Shown here: piece by piece, positions 1 to 8,311 of the stretch
How positions within the stretch are numbered: position 1 is the stretch's first letter
Layout: every line of letters begins with the position of its first letter
Source: Rhodospirillales bacterium
Lineage (GTDB): Bacteria; Pseudomonadota; Alphaproteobacteria; Micavibrionales; Micavibrionaceae
Direction of reading: 5' to 3'
Length of the DNA stretch: 64,000 bases
Assembly (NCBI GenBank): GCA_020638395.1
Contig: JACKIP010000004.1
Location: 62,001-126,000 of the forward strand
Notes under the pieces: generated by a model
The model's input: the letters and a program-made list of their open reading frames with translations, nothing else
Told to the model about the DNA's origin: nothing
The model's database searches: none
Program-made: the position numbers and the translations under genes

Positions 1-536
1 TCGGCCCGGATTATTTCCGCCGCATGGAAAAAGCTGTAGTCCTGCAAATTCTGGATACGCAATGGAAAGAACACCTGCTGGCTCTTGACCATTTGCGGCA
101 GGGTATTAACCTGCGGGCGTATGGTCAGCGCGATCCACTGAATGAATTTAAGACAGAAGCGTTCTCCCTGTTCGAATCTATGCAGGATGGATTCCGTGAA
201 AATGTGACTAAAACACTGAGTCTGGTTGAACTCAATACCGAAACCGGCCTGCCGGGTTTCCTGACAAACCGCCGCAGCGTGCCTACCGTTGAAACCAGAA
301 CCGACCCGGCTTTGATGGGAACCGGTCGCGCCGATATGAATGACGGCGATACAGATGGGTTAAACCGTCATCAGCGCCGGATGAGCGGGCGGACTTCTGC
401 CGTTGTCACACCTATTCGCTCCAACGTACCGTTTAATGAGAATGATCTGGACACCTGGGGCAAAGTTCCGCGCAATGCCCTGTGCCCCTGCGGTTCCGGC
501 AAGAAATTCAAACAGTGCCACGGCAAAATCGCCTGA
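1..536 (+). CDS. secA: Protein translocase ATPase SecA, C-terminal part (5' end outside window)
   Basis: The open frame runs in from the left edge (codons from base 3), so no start is visible. The first residues (DTQWKEHLLALDHLRQGI and the following INLRAYGQRDPLNEFK) are the conserved helical scaffold end of SecA, the cytosolic ATPase that drives preproteins through SecYEG. After a low-complexity linker of about 90 residues, the protein ends in the SEC-C zinc motif (CPCGSGKKFKQCH), which in the family binds zinc and contacts SecB or the ribosome. About 177 residues of a protein normally near 900 are present. The gene is followed by about 480 bp of repeats. Identification is certain; ATPase domains cannot be checked. 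Confidence 0.97.
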   Translation, partial: GPDYFRRMEKAVVLQILDTQWKEHLLALDHLRQGINLRAYGQRDPLNEFKTEAFSLFESMQDGFRENVTKTLSLVELNTETGLPGFLTNRRSVPTVETRTDPALMGTGRADMNDGDTDGLNRHQRRMSGRTSAVVTPIRSNVPFNENDLDTWGKVPRNALCPCGSGKKFKQCHGKIA

Positions 537-671
537 AGGCAGACCGTCCGGTTGTCACTCTGGTGAAAACGGGAATCCAGACTTTCCGATATTTGCTGGA
601 TTCCTGCCTGCGCAGGGAACGCAGAGGATATGGGATTTTTCTTCCTCTTCCGCCATTCTGAGAGCAAAGAA
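537..671. repeat. Intergenic palindromic repeat downstream of secA
   Basis: No gene is visible. The stretch holds an inverted repeat, GGAATCCAG (572-580) and CTGGATTCC (596-604), followed by a segment reading GCAGGGAACGCAGAGGATAT that resembles the cgcagagg repeats at 13.5, 29.0 and 60.3 kb. It may also end secA transcription, but no T-run follows the stem. Confidence 0.5.
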
Positions 672-844
672 TATAGTGCTTTGGTTTAATTTTAGGACAT
701 CTTATAACACCGTCATTGCCTGAATTTTCAGAGAAAATTCTAAGGCAATCCATTGATGTTTATGTGTGTTTATGGATTCCCCTAGGATTTTCTGCGAAAA
801 TCCGGGGAATGACGGATGTCTTATTTTTAAACGGAATTACTATA
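672..844. repeat. MITE-like repeat, copy 1 (TATAGT...ACTATA)
   Basis: A 173-bp element opens with TATAGTGCTTTGG and closes with GGAATTACTATA. Inside are two hairpin modules whose outer edges read CGTCATT and AATGACG. Its reverse complement matches the element at 60051-60212 almost base for base across the whole length, with a short insertion in the centre. Elements at 28877 and 33432 share the same ends but have different interiors. It carries no plausible gene. Confidence 0.75.
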
Positions 845-1010
845 CTTCGTTCCTTCGTAACTTCGTGTTTAAAAGGTTTAAACCGCAAAGTAAGACAAAG
901 TAAAACAAAGTTCTTTCAGTTTTTGTAAAAAACCTCTGCGTGCCCTGCGCCTTTGCAGCCCAAAATTACCCTACAAAATTCGACGGACGCCCGCCCTCCT
1001 CCTATAATCC
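845..1010. repeat. Composite repeat segment between secA and ilvA
   Basis: The segment includes CTTCGTAACTTCGTG and a run of AAACCGCAAAGTAAGACAAAG type, then CCTCTGCG. The same blocks, inverted, stand at 60285-60350, and in direct orientation at 13690-13720. No gene is visible here. It extends to the convergent ilvA stop. Confidence 0.6.
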
Positions 1011-1015
1011 CGGAG

Positions 1016-2545
1016 TTACAGGGTAATTCGCTTCAGCGCTTCGCCTTCGATGCGGGAGTGTTCGATTCCCAGTTGCTCGATTGCGGCAAAGAATTTCTCT
1101 TCATTGGACGGGGACTCAAACTCAAAGCCCATCAATGCCCGCCCGAACAGTTCGCCAGTGTAAAAATAGTTGAAGTAACACACGTTTGACACTTTGGAGG
1201 TCAGCTTTAGCAGCTCCCGCAGTGCCCCTTTGCGTTCCGGGAAATTGACATTCAAAAAGACCGGGTTTTTGAACAACTGCGGATTATAGTTGATAATGCG
1301 GTACGTGATGTCCGGCGCACCGGTGACATCTTCGAAATGCACATTATTCTTTTTCAAATCCTGCAAAATCGAGTCCCAGCGATCCGCAGCGGCTTGCAAC
1401 CCGATCACGGGGAACGCCATATCTTCCGAGATTTTGCCATACTGGAAGGCCGAGATCGACACATCCTGAAAACACTTATTCAAAATATCCAGCAGACTTC
1501 CGGATTTTTCCTGCAAGGTAAAACGCAGAAAGCGCAGACGATGGGCCCCGACTGCCGAATTTGCCGAAATTTGCCGCAACCGGGAGAAATCCATATTCGC
1601 ACCGCAAATCGGCGTGACCAGTTTTTTACCTTTAATCTCTTTGGGATTTTCCTGCGCATATTTCATCAACCCCGCCAGCCCCATTGCCCCCGATGGTTCC
1701 GGAATAAAGCGTCCGGTTTCCCAGGTTGTTTCGATGGCGGCGCAGACTTCCTCATTGGTGACAGTCAGAATTCCGTCCAGAGTTTCCCGGCAAATTTCAA
1801 ACGTCAAATTCCCCGGTGTCTTGACAGCGGTTCCGTCACAGAACGTATCAACTTCCTCCAGCGTCACCGGTTTTCCTGCCTCGATAGAGGCTTTCATACT
1901 GGCCTGATCGACGCCTTCCACTCCAAATATTTTTATATTCGGATAATGAATGCGCAACCATTTGGACATTCCCGCGGCCATCCCGCCACCACCGATCGCG
2001 ATGAAGCAATAATCAAACGGCCCCTGCCCCGACAGCACCAGTTCATCGGCAATCGTTGCCTGCCCGGCGATGGTATACAGATTATCGAACGGATGGATAA
2101 AAGCCGCGCCTTTTTTATCGACTTCTTTCATAGCGGCAGCGGCGGTGTCGCTGTAAGAATCTCCAACCAGCACAATTTCAACATTTTCCCCGCCATGCTT
2201 CAAAACCGAATTTTGCTTCATTTGTGGTGTAGATAACGGCATGTAAATTTTTGCTTTCAATCCCAGCTTGCGACAGGCCAGAGCAACCCCCTGCGCATGG
2301 TTCCCGGCGGATGCCGCAATAATCGGCTTTTTTCGCTGCTCCGGGCTGAGCATGGAAATACAGTTATACGCGCCGCGCCATTTGTACGCCTTAATCGTTG
2401 AGAGATCTTCCCGTTTAAAATAGACCTGCGCATCAATATCGCGCAGGCACACTTCTTCCAGAGGAGTTGGTTTATTTACGTGATAGATACGCTCCCGTGC
2501 ACGGAGGATTTCTTCAACAAGCTGATCGTGGAATTTTTTATTCAT
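1016..2545 (-). CDS. ilvA: Threonine ammonia-lyase (threonine dehydratase), biosynthetic type
   Basis: This PLP enzyme deaminates threonine to 2-oxobutanoate, the first committed step to isoleucine. From the ATG at 2545 (509 aa), the PLP lysine lies in AYKWRGAY (K55), the substrate/PLP loop is SAGNHAQG (79-86), and the phosphate-binding glycine loop is GGGGMAAG (185-192). Roughly residues 330-509 hold two ACT-like repeats (around FTLQEKSGSLLDIL and VNFPERKGALRELL), the isoleucine/valine-sensing part of long biosynthetic forms. A TTG start at 2587 would overlap the upstream AsmA-like stop, but its GAGGA sits directly against the codon, and the extra 14 residues are not typical of the family. 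Likely co-transcribed with the AsmA-like gene. Confidence 0.93.
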   Translation of the reverse strand: MNKKFHDQLVEEILRARERIYHVNKPTPLEEVCLRDIDAQVYFKREDLSTIKAYKWRGAYNCISMLSPEQRKKPIIAASAGNHAQGVALACRKLGLKAKIYMPLSTPQMKQNSVLKHGGENVEIVLVGDSYSDTAAAAMKEVDKKGAAFIHPFDNLYTIAGQATIADELVLSGQGPFDYCFIAIGGGGMAAGMSKWLRIHYPNIKIFGVEGVDQASMKASIEAGKPVTLEEVDTFCDGTAVKTPGNLTFEICRETLDGILTVTNEEVCAAIETTWETGRFIPEPSGAMGLAGLMKYAQENPKEIKGKKLVTPICGANMDFSRLRQISANSAVGAHRLRFLRFTLQEKSGSLLDILNKCFQDVSISAFQYGKISEDMAFPVIGLQAAADRWDSILQDLKKNNVHFEDVTGAPDITYRIINYNPQLFKNPVFLNVNFPERKGALRELLKLTSKVSNVCYFNYFYTGELFGRALMGFEFESPSNEEKFFAAIEQLGIEHSRIEGEALKRITL

Positions 2546-2583
2546 TCCGGCACTATACCGGGGAGATTTTATTTTTGAAAGAC

Positions 2584-5500
2584 TCAATCCTCGAATAATA
2601 TTTTGCGAATAATCCCCGGCGCCAGAGCAGAGAGAGGATTGATGGATACCTTTGAATCTTCAAACGGCCCTTTGATCTTGTAGGTTGCCGCGATTAAAGA
2701 TCCCGTTCCACCGGTAATGACCGCCCCCAGCAGCGGAATGCCTCCGATCAGGTTATTCAGGGTCGAGACCGGCACGATGGTACCCTCCAGATTCAGAGTA
2801 TTACTGGCCCGGTCGATGCTGCCTTCGAATGTCAGTCCCAGCTCGGAGCCAGAGGTGCGCCCGTCTTTCACCTGTATCATCGCCCCGCCGGGTCGGGCAT
2901 TCCAGGTAAAATCCGCGGTCAGTTTTTTGAAAACCAGTCCCTGATCTCCCAGCAGACGCCCCAATCCCGGCAGACTCATCGCACTGATAAGCTTGGCCAA
3001 AGCCGGCGCCTTACGGACAGAAAAGTTTTTCATCAGGAAATTTCCCGTCATATTTCCCCGCCAGACACGATCCGCCGACGTGCCGGTCACGGTCAGATGT
3101 CCGCCCTGCACATTTTCATACAGGCCCAGAGCTTTCAATGCCGCCCCGGCATCACTCATTTCAGCCCGCAGGCTGGGGCTGCCATCCGGTCCGGGTTTAT
3201 AGCGAATGTAAACCTCGCCCTCCCCGGTCCGCCCATCCATTTCAAACTGCGTGATATCGCCGTTCTGCAGCATCTCCATATAGGCCTGCGACGGAGCGAT
3301 GCTATACTCTCCGTGGGTTATCAATTTCTGGACATTCACTTTGGCGCTAAGTGCCGGGCCATCATACTCCGCTTTTTTGTCTTGTTTCAAAAGAGCGCGG
3401 GCATCCAAAACTTCTCCACTCAGGTCCAGAGTCACCGCACGCGGCGCGGTATAACTCAGCGTCATTCCGAGACTACTCTCCCCAATCCGGTTATCCGGAA
3501 AGACCGCTTTTTTCAAAGAATTATTTTGAAAGTCCAAATGAGCCCCCCGAATACGAAGATCCGGCCCCGTGAGCGTCAACTGGTCCACCGACAGGATGTC
3601 GCCCTCCTTTAGCTTCGCCCCTAAAGAGACTGAGGCCGCCTGTCCAGGAGGTTTCATATATCCCAGAGGGGTGATATGAACTCCGGCAGAGGTCAGATCT
3701 CCACGGACCTGAATGTCCGCGGTTTCGTCCGGGAAGCTGGTATAATCGAGATCAATACGCGGTGATCCGCTGATATAGTCTTCAACATCCACCCCGAAAT
3801 GCCGCTGCAGATTAACATCCGAGGTCAGTTGCGCCGCAACTTTCATCTTGAACGGCTTTCCCGCAGATTTGATATATTGCTGAAAATCAAAGGTGGTCGT
3901 ACGTCCGGAGAGACGCCCGGTTCCGGAGGCCCGGATCAGGCCGTCCCTGATCGTAATATCGGCATGATCTCCCGCCACATCCAGTCCTTTGACCAGCTTG
4001 GGAATCAGGGCGTCTTCGAGCGTTCCGGTTATATCCATTCCAATTTTTTCCAAAGGCACGCCTTCGTCGGTCGGAATCGTCATTTTAACGTGCAGCGCCG
4101 CACGCCCCTCTACGGAATCCGGGTCAAATTCTATTTTTTCCGCCAGATGCACCGGGGGTGGTTTCAGATAATCGAGAAAATCCCTGAACGCTCCGCGGGC
4201 ATTGAAATCAAGATCAACGGTGCTTTTCCGATCGGCGAAAACATCCCGAATCCCGATGGAGATGTTACTAAGATCAATATCCCCCAAATGACCGGACTCC
4301 GCACTCACGCTCATTTTATCCGGACCGGAATCAATGGTTGCATGCCCCGTAATGCCACTCAGCGGACGCATTGGCGCTTTATAATTGACGTACAAATCCT
4401 CAAACGCAAAGGTCCCCAGCAAGCTTTTCATATCTGCCGTCCACGCATCGTCCTCTCCGCGGGTCACATCCAGCACGATATCCGTCGAGAGATCTTTGAT
4501 TTTTCCTTTTTCAAGGCGCTGGGTCAGCCATTTATACAAGGGCTTTTCCTGAAACGCATCGGGAAAAGCCGCACTGGCAAGAGGCGGTAAAAACGTATCC
4601 ACTTTCAGCGTCAGGGGAATTTCATACTGAGCGATCCCTGCGGAGGGCAGAGGGATATCTCCTTCCAGCCGGATGATCTGGTTATACGCAGACAGAACCC
4701 CGTCACGCAGGTCAAATGTGAGGGCCTGCGGGTTAAAAAATCCGCTGAAAGACAGATTTTGGAAAGAAAACGGATCATCATACAGCCCCGGCAATGACAA
4801 CGTACCATCAAGCGCGTCAAAGGTCATCTCGGCGCTGCGCATGTTAAAGCGATCATCGAATATCGCCTGAAACTCCGAATCGACCGTAACATGGGACGCG
4901 TTGGCATTGAGCTGCGGGATATCAAAAAAGCTGGCCCAGTGAAACGGGTCAAAGTTTCTAGTCTCAAACGTCGCCTGCAACTCATTGTAAAGCGTGTCAT
5001 AGCGCAAGCCCAGCTTGATATAATCGGCTCCGCCATTATTGTTAATCAGATCCAGCCGCACATAGCGCATCGTCGGCATCAACTGCATATTGATATCCGG
5101 AAAGGACAATGCCAGATCCCGTTTCAAATCTTCAAATACGATCGAGGAATGGAGAACATCCAGCTTCCTCAGCCCTTTGAAAAACCCTTTCTGAAGGAGA
5201 GGCGCCAGATTTTTGTGATAAATTTCATCCAGAGAGGCATAAGAAATGCGTTCTCCGTCCATTTCATCCCGGTAAAGCAGATAACTCGGCCCGGCGACGA
5301 ACCCCAGTTGCACTGATCCGTCAAGATTACGGACAAAGTGCATATCCAGCCCTTTTACGCTGATTTCACGGGGCAGGATATTCCCGGAAAAGATCTGCCC
5401 GCGGGACAGGGTCAGGGAGATTTCTTCCATGGTGAGAAGTTTTTCCCCCTGCGGATTGAGCAAATACAGATCATCAACCCGGAAGACCGGACGGTCAAAA

Positions 5501-5778
5501 ATATTCGTCCATTCAACCCCCAGAAATTTTGTTTCTATCCGATAGGGCGCAATTTCCGCATTGATCGTTTTTTCCAGTTGCTGTTTGGCGAATGCCATAT
5601 CCAGCTCGTTACGGGATAATTTGTACAGGAAAAACGCGGCGGCTCCGACCGACACCAGCAACACCACAACAAACAGTTCCAGAAAAACATGCAGGCTGAA
5701 CCCGGCGACTTTCCGGGTCTTGTGTAATCTCCGCTTTGGAACGGGAGTTTCGGTGGGGTCTGGCTGAGTATCCGGCAT
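2584..5778 (-). CDS. AsmA-like / YhdP-type envelope protein (DUF3971 family)
   Basis: A 1064-residue protein with one N-terminal membrane helix (about residues 27-54, FLELFVVVLLVSVGAAAFFL) and a long periplasmic part rich in beta-strand repeats. The C-terminus (VPVSTLNNLIGGIPLLGAVI, then a SLIAATYKIKGPFED-type end) is typical of the AsmA2/YhdP group. Such proteins are bridge-like lipid transporters thought to move phospholipid between inner and outer membrane. The family is clear from layout and C-terminus; the exact paralogue (YhdP, TamB-like or AsmA) is not. It is transcribed divergently from bcp with about 83 bp between starts, and ilvA follows directly. Confidence 0.8.
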   Translation of the reverse strand: MPDTQPDPTETPVPKRRLHKTRKVAGFSLHVFLELFVVVLLVSVGAAAFFLYKLSRNELDMAFAKQQLEKTINAEIAPYRIETKFLGVEWTNIFDRPVFRVDDLYLLNPQGEKLLTMEEISLTLSRGQIFSGNILPREISVKGLDMHFVRNLDGSVQLGFVAGPSYLLYRDEMDGERISYASLDEIYHKNLAPLLQKGFFKGLRKLDVLHSSIVFEDLKRDLALSFPDINMQLMPTMRYVRLDLINNNGGADYIKLGLRYDTLYNELQATFETRNFDPFHWASFFDIPQLNANASHVTVDSEFQAIFDDRFNMRSAEMTFDALDGTLSLPGLYDDPFSFQNLSFSGFFNPQALTFDLRDGVLSAYNQIIRLEGDIPLPSAGIAQYEIPLTLKVDTFLPPLASAAFPDAFQEKPLYKWLTQRLEKGKIKDLSTDIVLDVTRGEDDAWTADMKSLLGTFAFEDLYVNYKAPMRPLSGITGHATIDSGPDKMSVSAESGHLGDIDLSNISIGIRDVFADRKSTVDLDFNARGAFRDFLDYLKPPPVHLAEKIEFDPDSVEGRAALHVKMTIPTDEGVPLEKIGMDITGTLEDALIPKLVKGLDVAGDHADITIRDGLIRASGTGRLSGRTTTFDFQQYIKSAGKPFKMKVAAQLTSDVNLQRHFGVDVEDYISGSPRIDLDYTSFPDETADIQVRGDLTSAGVHITPLGYMKPPGQAASVSLGAKLKEGDILSVDQLTLTGPDLRIRGAHLDFQNNSLKKAVFPDNRIGESSLGMTLSYTAPRAVTLDLSGEVLDARALLKQDKKAEYDGPALSAKVNVQKLITHGEYSIAPSQAYMEMLQNGDITQFEMDGRTGEGEVYIRYKPGPDGSPSLRAEMSDAGAALKALGLYENVQGGHLTVTGTSADRVWRGNMTGNFLMKNFSVRKAPALAKLISAMSLPGLGRLLGDQGLVFKKLTADFTWNARPGGAMIQVKDGRTSGSELGLTFEGSIDRASNTLNLEGTIVPVSTLNNLIGGIPLLGAVITGGTGSLIAATYKIKGPFEDSKVSINPLSALAPGIIRKILFED

Positions 5779-5861
5779 AAAAAGTTCTGATGACTTGATT
5801 TCTAAAAAATATCGTCCAAATTTAAATAGTTGATTATAGCATAAACAGAAAGAGAAATATC

Positions 5862-6329
5862 ATGTCCGATTTGAAAATTGGCGATAAAGCCCCGCCCTTC
5901 GACCTGCCGACAGATGGAGGCGGACGTGTAAAACAATCTGATTTGAGAGGACAAAAAATCATCCTGTATTTCTATCCCAAAGACGACACCCCCGGCTGCA
6001 CCACAGAAGCCTGTAATTTCCGCGACGCTCTGCCGGACTTTCAGGCAACAGATGCCGTCATTATCGGCGTCTCCAAAGACAGCCCCGCCAAACATGATAA
6101 ATTCAAAGAAAAACATGGTCTGAACTTCATTTTGGCCAGCGATGAAGATGGCACGCTTTGCGAGGCCTACGGAACCTGGATCGAAAAATCCATGTATGGA
6201 AAAGCATATATGGGCATTGACCGCGCAACGTTTTTAATTGCCCCGGACGGAACCATTGCCCACATCTGGCGCAAGGTTAAGGTACCGGGTCATGCGGAAG
6301 AAGTCCTCAGCGCCGCAAAGAATCTTTAA
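5862..6329 (+). CDS. bcp: Thioredoxin-dependent thiol peroxidase (Bcp/PrxQ type)
   Basis: A 155-aa peroxiredoxin that reduces hydroperoxides using thioredoxin. The motif DDTPGCTTEACNFRD contains the peroxidatic Cys46 and the resolving Cys51 five residues later, the arrangement of atypical two-Cys PrxQ enzymes. Length and the C-terminal HIWRKVKVPGHAEEVL block match the family. The ATG follows a purine-rich AGAAAGAG stretch. It is monocistronic by position, with a long imperfect hairpin repeat directly after the stop. Confidence 0.95.
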   Translation: MSDLKIGDKAPPFDLPTDGGGRVKQSDLRGQKIILYFYPKDDTPGCTTEACNFRDALPDFQATDAVIIGVSKDSPAKHDKFKEKHGLNFILASDEDGTLCEAYGTWIEKSMYGKAYMGIDRATFLIAPDGTIAHIWRKVKVPGHAEEVLSAAKNL

Positions 6330-6330
6330 C

Positions 6331-6466
6331 AGTTTGCTGAAAAAGCCAGAACTCGTCATCCTGAGCCATAGGCGAATGATCTTAACCTATTGATAGAGAA
6401 AGATTCTTCGCTGCGCTCAGAATGCCATTTTTGTCGTTTTTCGACTTTTTCAGCAGACTTTTAAAG
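6331..6466. repeat. CGTCATCCTGAGC-type palindromic repeat, copy 1
   Basis: An imperfect inverted repeat whose ends are AGTTTGCTGAAAAAG (about 6331-6345) and CTTTTTCAGCAGACT (about 6446-6460). The body has CTCGTCATCCTGAGC, a short loop with GATAGAGAAAGATTCTTCG, then GCTCAGAATG. A diverged copy lies at 36785-36905 and a fragment near 13585. The element fills the gap between the convergent bcp and zapE genes and probably acts as a two-way terminator. Confidence 0.65.
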
Positions 6467-6476
6467 CATTGATCGT

Positions 6477-7547
6477 TTAGCCCTGAACGGCCGACATTTC
6501 CAGAAGACGGCTCACCGTCCGCTCGAATTCAAAACTGTGGTGACTTCCCCGGTAGAGTTTGTCGGGTGGAGCATCTGCGGTCATATACAGGTCCGTTTTC
6601 CGGTCATACAGCACGTCAATCAGGGTCATGAACCGTTTTGCTTCATTCCGCCGGTCATATCCCAGCTTCGGCACATCCTCCAGAAGGATCGACGGATAAG
6701 CCTGCGCAATTGCCAGATAATCTTCGGCCCCCAGAGGCCGCTCACATAACTGGGAGAAAGAAAAGCGGGCACTTTTTTGTGTGGCGGCGGCGACCGGAAT
6801 ATCACGGCCCTTTACATGCAAAACCGAAGTCTCCGGCAGCGCCCCGGCACACAGGGTCAAAAAGACCCGGTTTGACCAGTGATGCGCCGGGTCTCCCAAC
6901 GGGGTAAAATATTTTGTATGGAGGAGAGACTCTGAAAAAGATTGCCGATAGTCGGTGTCGCTATCCAGAAACAAAATAGTCATATGACGCTTTAACAACT
7001 CCACAAATGGTTCAAAGCGATCCCGCTGCAACCCGCCCTTATATAACTCTTCCGGTGGGCGGTTGCTGGTTGTGACCACCACCACGCCTTCCTGAAATAA
7101 CGCCCCGAACAACCGCCCCAAAATCATCGCATCGGCAACATCACTCACATGAAATTCGTCAAAGCACAAAACGCGGCAATTTTGCGCCACCTCTGCGGCA
7201 TAAAGAGGCAAAACATGATCGAGTTTTTTCCCCCGCGCCTGATGTAAAAAATTATGGGTTTCAATCATAAATTCGTGAAAATGGCAGCGGCGTTTGGGAA
7301 GAGTTGCTGGTAACTCTCCATAGAATAAATCCATCAACATGGACTTTCCCCGTCCTACTCCGCCGTAAAGATAAAGCCCTTTCAGGTATTTTTGTTTTTG
7401 AAAGAGAGACCATACGCCTTTAAGCGGCGCGGGATGAGAAAGAATTTCATCATAAAGATTTTGCAGAGCATCTACCGCCCGCGCCTGTGCCGGGTCAAAA
7501 GCAAGCGTTTGAGCCTTGAGCTGTGACTGATAGGCCGCCTGAATCAT
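6477..7547 (-). CDS. zapE: Cell division AAA+ ATPase ZapE (AFG1/LACE1 family)
   Basis: A 356-aa AFG1-like ATPase; in proteobacteria ZapE acts on the Z ring, and mitochondrial relatives assist protein quality control. The Walker A is YGGVGRGKS (about 61-69), with FHEFMIETH after it and a Walker B LCFDEFHVSD near 130-140, followed by TTSNRPPEELY (sensor 1 region). All are hallmark AFG1 blocks. The stop codon lies inside a 14-base word (TTGATCGTTTAGCC on the plus strand) shared with the palindrome at 44341, so the last codons border a repeat remnant. The gene downstream is the convergent bcp. Confidence 0.92.
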   Translation of the reverse strand: MIQAAYQSQLKAQTLAFDPAQARAVDALQNLYDEILSHPAPLKGVWSLFQKQKYLKGLYLYGGVGRGKSMLMDLFYGELPATLPKRRCHFHEFMIETHNFLHQARGKKLDHVLPLYAAEVAQNCRVLCFDEFHVSDVADAMILGRLFGALFQEGVVVVTTSNRPPEELYKGGLQRDRFEPFVELLKRHMTILFLDSDTDYRQSFSESLLHTKYFTPLGDPAHHWSNRVFLTLCAGALPETSVLHVKGRDIPVAAATQKSARFSFSQLCERPLGAEDYLAIAQAYPSILLEDVPKLGYDRRNEAKRFMTLIDVLYDRKTDLYMTADAPPDKLYRGSHHSFEFERTVSRLLEMSAVQG

Positions 7548-7556
7548 TTTTCCCCT

Positions 7557-8243
7557 TTATCGATCCAGAAGAACGGTAAAAATCACAGACTCTCCGGCGG
7601 CATCAGTGAAGCATCCGTAGGTTTTCCCGGCAAGATCCGCATGTGCTGCGACATCTCCCAGCGTGTCAACCAGAGTATAGCTGCCGATAAACGGGGCCGT
7701 ATAGGTCGAAACAACGCCGCTTGCATCCGTATTCGCTCCAATTCCGGCTTGTGAATTTATCGCTGTACAAACTTCCGGAGAGGCCCGCACCATCAGCAGC
7801 AAATCCGGGGCCGCTGTTCCGATATCCTCGATCGCAAAAGCCGACGTGATGTAGCTTCCCTCACTCAATCCGGTTAACGTCAGATTATTCAGCTTGCTCC
7901 AGGATTGCCCGCCGCCGAATTTTTGAAAGACGAAGCAATCGAAATTTCCGCCAGCGAAAAGATTATTGGCGTTATCGTAATCGGAAGGAGTTGCCCAGCC
8001 GGAGGTGTAGAAGCTCAGATCATTCTCTGAACATCCCGCCACCAGCCGCAGATTTTGAACCGCCTGTTTCAAACTTTCCCCATAGCGCAGGATTTCACTG
8101 GAAGCGATACGGGCCTGCTCCTTGCTCATGCTGCCGCTGCTTTGATTGGCGGAACGCATAAAGGTAAAAGACAAGGCCGCAAACAACGCGACCCCGGCCA
8201 GAATGTACCAGATCACTACACCGGATTCTTTGTGTATCTTCAT
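7557..8243 (-). CDS. Membrane-anchored pilin-like protein of unknown function
   Basis: A 228-aa protein with a short positive N-terminus (MKIHKESG), then one hydrophobic helix (VVIWYILAGVALFAALSFTF, about residues 9-29), then a helical stretch and a Ser/Gly-rich extracytoplasmic domain with Cys residues. This layout resembles type IV prepilins or pseudopilins, where peptidase cuts after the Gly before the helix. The usual Phe-Thr-Leu-Ile-Glu start of the mature protein is absent, so processing is uncertain. It ends 10 bp before zapE and is likely in the same transcript. I do not recognise a named family. Confidence 0.55.
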   Translation of the reverse strand: MKIHKESGVVIWYILAGVALFAALSFTFMRSANQSSGSMSKEQARIASSEILRYGESLKQAVQNLRLVAGCSENDLSFYTSGWATPSDYDNANNLFAGGNFDCFVFQKFGGGQSWSKLNNLTLTGLSEGSYITSAFAIEDIGTAAPDLLLMVRASPEVCTAINSQAGIGANTDASGVVSTYTAPFIGSYTLVDTLGDVAAHADLAGKTYGCFTDAAGESVIFTVLLDR

Positions 8244-8270
8244 AGAAAACCCTTGATTTATCAGCTTATA

Positions 8271-8286
8271 TTATCATAGATGATAA
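8271..8286. promoter_or_regulatory. Perfect 16-bp palindrome between divergent genes
   Basis: TTATCATAGATGATAA reads as two 7-base arms around AG/CT. It lies in the 68-bp gap between the pilin-like gene (minus) and lysS (plus), where both promoters must sit. It could be an operator, but no regulator is suggested by the context. Confidence 0.35.
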
Positions 8287-8311
8287 GGCGCAAATGAAAA
8301 GGTTTTAATCA

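Noticed and set aside
1337..2236. 299-codon plus-strand frame
   Set aside because: Antisense shadow of ilvA, with a composition typical of a reverse-complement frame.
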